Assembly: GCA_030685235.1 (NCBI GenBank)
Contig: MU839087.1
Coordinates: 310,001 to 374,000 of the forward strand
Source: Copromyces sp. CBS 386.78
Lineage: Eukaryota > Ascomycota > Sordariomycetes > Sordariales > Sordariaceae
Length of the DNA stretch: 64,000 nucleotides
Direction of reading: 5' to 3'
How positions within the stretch are numbered: the stretch's first letter is position 1; the number at the start of each line of letters is the position of its first letter. Of the stretch, positions 57,084 to 64,000 are shown piece after piece. The notes beneath the pieces are model-generated. The model was not told the DNA's origin. It saw nothing but the letters and a program-made list of their open reading frames with translations, and searched no databases. The translations under genes and the position numbers were made by a program.

Positions 57084-57594
57084 ATGAATGGAACACTCGG
57101 CTCCCCAAGTCCAACCCCGGCTCCGGACCTTGTCATTTCTAATGGAACCCCGCGCACCGCGCCGAGTTACCACCCTATGTACCCGGTAGACCCGGTTCTC
57201 AGCCCTACGCGCGACCACTTTAACAAGCTCGCGATCCCGCGCTTCCCTTACCTCACCACGGGTGCTATCAATCACTTCCTTAGCAAAGCATGGCTTGACT
57301 CTCTTAGCTGTCCTCTAGGCCCACGCCTCATGTTTCTAATCCGTATGTCAACATCCAACCGACACCTGGTTCGTTTACCTCCGCCATGTCGTCAGAGCCA
57401 ACCATGGGTTTGAATGGTGGAGAACAGCTTCTTCCCCGGACGGTGCCTGGAACAACAGTATCCGCTCCCAACAGCAGGGGAGACCTTACATGGATGACTT
57501 ACACCCATCGCTTTCTGTGTCCCTTTCCTCTCGTTGGACACATTTTGATATGTTAAACAGTCCGCAGAACGTCTACGACATCGACTTTGGCTAA
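57084..57594 (+). pseudogene. coding-like relic with one frame change
   Basis: The frame from the ATG at 57084 (MNGTLGSPSPTPAPD) is open with GC-rich third positions to 57413. The adjacent frame, open from 57340, continues with coding-like sequence (TWFVYLRHVVRANHGFEWWR) and ends FDMLNSPQNVYDIDFG at the stop 57592-57594. Skipping one base near 57360 would join them into about 169 residues. An intron from GTATGT (57342) to CAG (57393) gives another, less convincing product. I recognise no family. It is either a decayed gene or one whose structure I cannot resolve. Confidence 0.4.
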
Positions 57595-58317
57595 AAACAA
57601 CCAAAGACCGTCAAGACACGCTTCATGGTCCTCTTACATATCAAGGACCCTCTTATCCCGATTCTGGAAGCGCTAAGATCTTCTGGACCCTTTTTTGCCC
57701 ACTCCAATCAAAACATGTCCAAACCAAAGTGCCTGGGCGCACATCACGTTGGTTGCTCTGCATGTGCAGGTACGATCCGTCGATGAATGGATTCATGTCA
57801 CATGCTGCCCCTAGGAATGTCGGGATGATGTATAACCCATGTAGGTTTATTACTTACGAGCTACGCCCAGCTTAAACCCTTTGTCAACTTCACAATTTAG
57901 CCGATTCCAGCAAAGTATCACGGCGTAGAAATCATTTCTACCGGACCTTGAGATTCCTCGCTCGAACCATTCCACAAACAAAAACCAGGCAGGTGTCAGC
58001 ATCTACACAATACAAGGTTTGAGGCTCAGGCTCTTGCTCACATTAAATGCACCTGCGAGGCCTCAATCATGACGGTTTTGAGAATTTCAGACGACTTGGA
58101 TATACAATTATTAGAGTTCTCTACAGTCTTAAACACCGAAAAAATGGTGTAAGACCAAGAGGTGACATTTTTCTCTTCAATCTATATCTTAGCATTGCCT
58201 TGCGCCTGGTTTTCGGCGACTGTCTATAAATGATGGTAAGTATCATCGTTATTTTCTTGTTGTGACGAATCTTACAATAATTACCAAAGATCCATTGAGT
58301 CGTCTGGCCTAGAAACC
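57595..58317. other. intergenic
   Basis: No gene supported. The region becomes AT-rich toward the inverted-repeat element on the right. Confidence 0.5.
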
Positions 58318-58752
58318 TGTACCGGGAAGAGGGGGGTTTAGGGAACAGTCAGAAAATAGCTTGAAATTTTCGAACTGTAATTTTACAGTTGGATTTTAGC
58401 TAAACGTTTACCAAGCGTTGATGAACGGTTAATGCAGGCCAACCTATTTTCAAATAGTTGATATAGATTAATGTTTGAATATAGGTTAATATTATTTGAA
58501 AAAGATACTTCGAATTAGTAAAAGGAAAGAATAGCTACTATCCGGCCACCTTCCACTACCCAATGAAGTATAAAGTCTGCATCAGAGTGAAAACTTTGCA
58601 CTTCTTTCTTTTCCTCTTTCCAACCAAAAACCTCCATGTCAATCAAGGAATCGGACAGCCTATTCACTAAGTCATTGTCTTCCAAGTGGAAATGCCAAGT
58701 GGCATCGCAAACCAATGCCTTGATGAATGGACTGCCCGGCTCATTGCTACTA

Positions 58753-58770
58753 TCTTTGTCTCTTTTTTCT

Positions 58771-58802
<32 letters not shown>

Positions 58803-58834
58803 TTTTTCTTTCTCTCTTTCTTTCTCTCTCCTTC
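58753..58834. repeat. (CTTT)n pyrimidine microsatellite
   Basis: Almost pure C/T tract of about 80 nt, with a run of uninterrupted TTTC units; inside the decayed element. Confidence 0.9.
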
Positions 58835-58902
58835 TTAGCTGGGAGACGAAGATAGATAGTTGCCAATTGATTTTTTTCACCAGAAACCAAATGCATCAAT
58901 AT

Positions 58903-58995
58903 GACTGTAACCGTGATCCTGACTGTGACCGTGACCGTGACCGTGACCGTGACTCTGACCGTGACCGTGACCCTGACCGTGACCCTGACCGTAAC
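58903..58995. repeat. (GACCGT)n hexanucleotide repeat
   Basis: About 14 units of a six-base repeat with single-base variants (GACTCT, GACCCT). The frame is open on both strands: alternating Arg-Asp on plus, Val-Thr on minus. Adjacent to the right arm of the decayed element. Confidence 0.9.
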
Positions 58996-59219
58996 CATAA
59001 TAAACTGTTTTCAAATAATTCATATGCATTCCAACGATTGAGAATTTAAACGTTTATCCTGCCAAGCATTGAGACCTATCTAAACGTTTATCTGGCTAAA
59101 CGTTGGGAAATTTTTGAATAGTCACTATGCAGCTGAAAAAATTACCAACGTTTACAACCCCCCAACAGTCAAATGACAGTAAATTTACTGTTCGCTAGAC
59201 CCCCGCCTTCCTGGTACGG

Positions 59220-59664
59220 ACGTGACTGATGGACCCACTACTTCCAGGCTCTAGGAGATTGCACTTTTCATCACCATGCCGTGATTATGAAAGACGGCAC
59301 AGACAAGTCGAGATAATTTGCATTCGCATCATCCACCACATCTCATTAACATCTTGCTATCTCATACCAATCTTCCCATCAAAACATAACTCTGAGCGCG
59401 CAACCCACGGTTGCTGCTTCTAACTAGCTTTTAATGCAGATATTATCCAAGAACGCCATGCAAGTAAGTATGCGACCTCCATCAGGGATGATCGCTCTGT
59501 AGTATCGGTATCATGGGAAATTCAAAAGCCCAAAAACTCCGGCAAGAAAATGCAATGCTCTCCCCTGTTTTTGATGTCTCTTTTCTCTTCCTTCCTCTCC
59601 AACACTCAATCCAACTCTTTGCTTTCCAAAAACAAACCCCCAAAGATAGCCCATTTGGGTGTAT
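59220..59664. other. 3' flank of the DHA1 transporter gene
   Basis: About 445 bp with no gene seen; probably includes the minus-strand 3' untranslated region. Confidence 0.55.
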
Positions 59665-61348
59665 TTAGTTGGCCTTGCTGAAGCGGCTCTTCTTCCTCAA
59701 CCTCTCGCCATAAATGTAGAAGACCAAGGGAATAGGCACCAACAGCAAGGCAATGAAGCCCAAAAGCGAGTTACCCCAGCCGAACTGGAGCTTGCTCTCG
59801 TACAGATCAAGGGCACCAAGCGGGAGGAGGGCGCCCAAGAGCGAACGGAGGACGGCAAGCGCAGCGGTGACACTGGCGGCATGCGTCAGGAAAGCCTCGA
59901 GCAGGTACGACTGGACAGACATCATGATGCCCATGAGGGCGCCGCAGAAGATCATAACACCGAGCATGGGCACGATCCAGTGGACGTGCTCCTGGACGGT
60001 CCAGCCGTAGATGAAGAGGCCGGCGCAGATGAGAAGGCCGCAGGGGATGGTGAAATAAGGGAGCAGGCGGACCTCGGGGCGGTGGACGAGGCCCTTGGCG
60101 GTGCGGTCCTTGACAATCTTGTCGGACAAGAAGCCGGAGACGCCGACGCCGATGAGCATGCCGATGCCGGTGGGCAAGTAGGCGAGACCGATGGTGTCCA
60201 CGCCGAAGCCGTAGTGCCCAGAGTACACAAAGGTGAAGGTGGTGAACATCATGTACAGGATGCCGTAGGTGATGGCGACGTAGAACGACATGAGGGTGAT
60301 GGTAGGCTCGAAGATGAGCAGCTTCATGGGGCGGGCGATGGCGACCTTGAAGGTCTCGGCGACCGACTTGTTGCTGGCCAGCTTGGAGCGCAGGTTGGGG
60401 TTGCCGGTCTCCTTCCTAAGGCGAGCAGCCTTGCGCTCGAGGAGGACGGGCGCGTAGGTCTCGCGCAAGCAGAAGAAAGCGAAAGGGATAAGGCAGCCGC
60501 CGACGATGACGATCAGCCAGAAGACCCAGCGCCAGCCGGCCGCCTTGATGAGGTAGCCACCAGCGATGGGACCGATGCAAGGGCCGAGAAGGGGGCCGAG
60601 AGCCCAGGCCGACATGGCCCTGCCGCGGTTCTCCATCGTCATGCAGTCAGCAATGGAGCCGGAGCCGATGGTGATGGGCACGGATCCGGCGAGACCCATG
60701 AGGAAACGGAAAGCGAGGAGCATGCCCGTGTTCGTGCTGAGGGCAGTGCCGACGGTGAAGATGGTGAAGAGGAGGTTTCCGACGTTGTACAGGGGCGCAC
60801 GGCCGTACATCTCACTGAGTGGGGCAACCAGGAGGGGACCGAAGGCGAAGCCGAGAATGTAGATGGATACTAGGAAGGTGGCCGTGATGGAAGATGTCTC
60901 ATGGAATTCCGTCAAGATCTCCTTGATACCGGGGGCGAACATGGATGAGCCCAGGGGACTAGAATAGGGGGCATGTTAGTTTTGGGTCGTGGGGTTCACT
61001 GGGTAAGGGTTGAGAGGGGAAAAGGGGGACTCACGTAATGATGGTAAGGATGGAAAGAACAGCAACGTTGAGCCACTTCTTCTTTTCGGGCCAGTTCATG
61101 GGGTTCTCCGGGTCCTCGGGTCCGTCCCAGTCGACGATGTTGGGGTCCTGCTCAGTCTCCTCCGAAATGACCTTCTCCTTATCTCCGGTGACTCCATCGC
61201 TGCCGGCTGATACACCCCGTTCCGAAGGAGCCTGGATCGTTGCGCCGTCGAGATCTGATTGTTGACCCTTTTCCGCGTCAAAGTCGAGCGGCTTCTCCTT
61301 GTCGAAGGTGCCGGAATCCCGTGGTGTTTGTGCCTTTGAGTCCGCCAT
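59665..61348 (-). CDS. MFS transporter, DHA1 drug:H+ antiporter type
   Basis: Twelve-span proton-coupled exporter of the fungal multidrug/polyamine (DHA1) group. Exons 61348-61035 and 60958-59665 (76-nt intron) encode 535 residues. A hydrophilic acidic N-terminal tail of about 90 residues ends PENPMNWPEKKKWLN, the standard run-in to TM1. Markers are LSEMYGRAPLYNVGN (motif A, TM2-3), GRAMSAWALGPLLGPCIGPIAGGYL (antiporter motif C, TM5, shown in part) and WRWVFWLIVIVGG. The central loop is basic, and the C-terminus is short and basic (RLRKKSRFSKAN). Substrate unknown. It is the second likely drug exporter in the window but is not linked to the ABC gene. Confidence 0.9.
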
Positions 61349-64000
61349 ATTGTTGTTGTCTAATGTCCTGAACCTGAACTGGTATAGTCTGAATACCAGG
61401 GGTTTGGTTGACGGGGGGAAGCCTGGACGGGATGGCTGTTGTTGTAAGTCGGTTGACTGGATTGGGGAATGTCAGGAGGGGACAAGATTTCCGAGAAGAG
61501 GATCAGCGAAGGTTTTGTATTTCTTGGGACCGTTGGGGATGGGGGCCCATCGGTAAACATTAAGCCTCAACACCCGAGGCATCTGCACAAATCCCTTTCA
61601 TTAAAGCCAACAAGCCCGAGACCCCGTTCAGGTTGGTGATGAGCACCGGGGACCGGGGGCCGGGGTTGGGAAGCTGGATGGGGGGGAATGATGGGGGCCA
61701 TGGGGCCTTTGGAGCCCTCCCCCTGAGGGACCTAGTAACAAAAATGCACTAGTGTTGTTACAACAAGGGAAGGTCATCGAATCTGGCAATGCATTCTGGG
61801 CAATCTGGGCAGTGACCGAATCCGAGGTCTATGCTCTTCCCCCAATCATTTGGCTTTGAAGTTAGACAAAAAGAGTGGCACCCAGCCGGGGGCGCCACCC
61901 GGCCATGTGAAGTCATGGCCAACCTCTGGTTCGATTGCAGATCTTTTGAGCAAGTTAGTCATTCCCGTGCCTATCTTCTCTCTCTTTTGTCTCGGTGATG
62001 GAGGCGGTAGGAGAAGTCCGCTAGAATTGTTCTACTCTTTTCCCCATTTTCCTTGCCGACCAGGTCGGAGTATCTCTCTATCAGGAGAAAAGAAAGGGAA
62101 TCAGACGAAAGTGATATGGATGGAACCAAACACCAACGAGCCGTGTAAATTGCTGCCAGATGCATGATCAAAAGCAAGAAAGCTTGTTCCTTGTGCCGGT
62201 TTTCCGATTGACCGAACAAAAGGGTGCCGCTGTTATCCATCAACGCCATCTGGGGAAGTGGACAACGGATGTCGAAGATCCCGGGGGCGCGCCTAATCCA
62301 CAGGATTTAAGCTTATGAATGGCACACATCCGCTGTGCACAACTTTTGTGCAAGATCCACCAACTGCCGGAACCCGCCCACCTTTCCGTCCAGCCAACCC
62401 CTGCCCGGGCGGCTCCTTAACCCCGAACCCTCGCCCGCTTTGTGCCCCTTTTGCGAAAAATTTCTATTACATGGCTCCAACTGTTCCTCCTGGGCGGCGC
62501 TGGGCGGGCTCTTGCACAACTTGAGACACCTAGCCAGACGGAGACCGAATGAATGACAATGACGACGGAACTGATGAAAACACTGCCTCTTTTTGCATCA
62601 TGCGGCCATGCCTCACTCACTGGACATTTCTTCGAGTTTCTTTCCCAGATCCAAAATGAGCGCCTCCCTCCCACGAGGAGTCCAGTCCAAGCACGCGCTC
62701 CCCCCTGCCCTGCTATACTTCGCTGCCCCCAGAAGCTCCAGCCACAAGAACCCAAGTGGACACCACCAATCTCGCCAAAATTGCATGGTGAGTTTCTGGC
62801 GGAAATACAGGGGCTTTTAGAGTTTAGCATCCAGGCACAACTGGATCTCATTCTGGGATTTGCTCCCTGTTGTGTTCTGGAAAGCACAGAACAGACCGGA
62901 GATGGTTACGAAGAAAGCCTGTCAATGATAGTTCACAGTCCAAACCGGTCTTTCAACTCTTTTCCGAGCCAAGGAGGACGGGGAGCTGGGAGTCGCCGAA
63001 GGAGGTGGGTTGGAATTGATCTCGAACCATCAGATCACCGAATTGTCTGATCTGATCAAGGGGCGGGCCACGAGAGGTGAAGCGGAGCTTGCCATTTTCC
63101 TTCTCAGCGTGCTACGCTAGATAGCGGTGATGCATTGGTCGCAGCGGCGGTCTGCTCAGTTCAGTCCAGATGTCCAGATTTACTGCTTGACCTTTCCATT
63201 CTCCCCTTTTTGGTGTTTTCCCTGGGTGACTGGGACAAGTGCTGTAATATGTGTTGTTCCAGATCATTCGATTTTCCAGCATCGATCACGGCAAATGCAA
63301 CGCCCGATGGCCGACAGGATGCAGCCGCGGGCGGGCATTCCCGTCCTGGGCGTTTTCTGGGCATATGACATAATTGTACATTCTCTTTTGTGATGTGCTG
63401 TGCACGAGCGGGATTGGGTGATTGACATTTCGAGTTGGGGATGCCGTGCCGTGAGTTGGCCTTCCCTGGGTGAGGTGTGGTTTCGCCAAGGAGTTCAAAA
63501 AAAATGGCAACATTTTAATGTCAGTCTTGTCCGAGGGCCTGCCACTGGTGCCATGTGCCACCCTGCTGAGCCATTATTCCGTTACCGGGTTAATCAATTG
63601 ACAATGAATACAAAGATTGAATGAACTGATCTGATTATAAACTTTCGACCTCAGTACGATCGCATTCGAGATCTTAGCCACCGATTTATCTCCTCGTTCA
63701 ATACTATAATACGCGGATTGGTGGTATGGTCTGGTCCGTACTTCGTATTTATCACCGACTGCCATTTTAAGATTATTTGCCGTCGCTGATTGGTCAGATT
63801 TTATGAGCGCCTTGGGCGGTTCGAGACTCTCACCCATTCCCACGAGCCGGGGGGGCGACCGAGCGTCGTTCTGGATCCACGGGGGGGGGGGGGATCTTCA
63901 CAACACGCTGCCACGCATCAACCGGTAATTAGAGTTTATGATCCGGGCGACCCGAACAAGCCGAAAAGAAGTCCTGGCAGGGCTGAAGAGAACGGGTATT
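61349..64000. other. intergenic, right end of window
   Basis: 2.65 kb. The left part is the promoter of the DHA1 gene. An uninterrupted G13 run lies at 63881-63893. No gene supported. A palindromic CAGATCA...TGATCTG-like pair lies at about 63030-63058. Confidence 0.5.

Larger units (their letters stand above)
58318..59219. mobile_element. decayed DNA-transposon-like element with imperfect inverted repeats
   Basis: The left end (from 58318) and the reverse complement of the right end (to 59219) match at 26 of 32 positions, both including GTACC and GGGG-rich stretches leading to GAACAGT. TA dinucleotides sit at 58320 and 59215. Each arm then has a small palindrome (ACTGTAATTTTACAGT; ACAGTAAATTTACTGT), copies of AAACGTTTA, and ATTATTTGAAAA at the inner edge (58491; complement of 59008-59019). 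The arms are thus about 185-210 bp and AT-rich, and some differences are C-to-T, as RIP would leave. The interior has two microsatellites and an open frame but no recognisable transposase. Confidence 0.6.

Noticed and set aside
59659..60873. 404-codon plus-strand frame opposite the DHA1 transporter
   Set aside because: Glu/Asp/Gly-rich antisense shadow; the minus strand encodes a complete MFS protein.
61920..61940. TGGTTCGATTGC, resembling a tRNA T loop
   Set aside because: No acceptor or anticodon stem can be folded around it.
1..64000. CRISPR arrays, bacterial operons, 5S rRNA genes, prophage
   Set aside because: No regularly spaced repeats, ribosome-binding-site-led operons or 5S-like sequence were seen; the window is fungal nuclear DNA.

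Overview
The window is 64 kb of nuclear DNA from a filamentous ascomycete, most probably a Sordariales fungus close to Neurospora. The evidence is short introns (mostly 45-105 nt) with GTRWGT donors and CTAAC/CTGAC branch points, pyrimidine-rich leaders, GC-rich third codon positions, dispersed single tRNA genes (several with introns) and long gene-poor spacers. No bacterial, viral or organellar gene was seen. Species assignment is inference.

Layout. 1-4.2 kb: spacer with one small, apparently frame-shifted ORF. 4.2-9.0 kb: PDR-type ABC drug exporter (CDR4-like). 10.3-13.7 kb: divergent pair of a tail-anchored ubiquitin-conjugating enzyme (Ubc6-like) and the mitochondrial outer-membrane beta-barrel insertase Tob55/Sam50. 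14.1-14.8 kb: intron-containing tRNA-Tyr and tRNA-Met. 16.3-20.6 kb: divergent pair of a Trf4-type non-canonical poly(A) polymerase and actin-related protein Arp6. 21.3-25.9 kb: Ldh2-family malate/lactate dehydrogenase and, divergently, a sugar-porter MFS protein. 26.0-27.0 kb: tRNA-Ser, tRNA-Arg and a 341-bp MITE with perfect 53-bp terminal inverted repeats. 30.9-33.9 kb: glutamic (G1) peptidase, tRNA-Ile and a small cysteine-rich secreted protein. 35.0-38.6 kb: a 1,210-residue low-complexity protein of unknown function. 38.6-46.3 kb: spacer of about 7.7 kb with short repeats and a small gene relic. 46.3-51.4 kb: GH3 beta-glucosidase and a TMEM135-like membrane protein. 53.1-55.4 kb: BTB/POZ-like protein. 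57-59.2 kb: a frame-shifted coding relic and a decayed DNA-transposon-like element of about 0.9 kb with microsatellites. 59.7-61.3 kb: DHA1-type MFS transporter. 61.3-64 kb: spacer.

The genes form no single pathway. They mix housekeeping functions (ER ubiquitination, mitochondrial protein import, nuclear RNA surveillance, SWR1-type chromatin remodelling) with accessory ones (drug efflux, sugar uptake, secreted hydrolases). Housekeeping genes sit as divergent pairs sharing 0.5-0.7 kb promoters; accessory genes sit beside larger spacers. The most unusual material is non-coding: two inverted-repeat elements, and three short coding-like stretches each of which would become one continuous reading frame after a single-base frame change.
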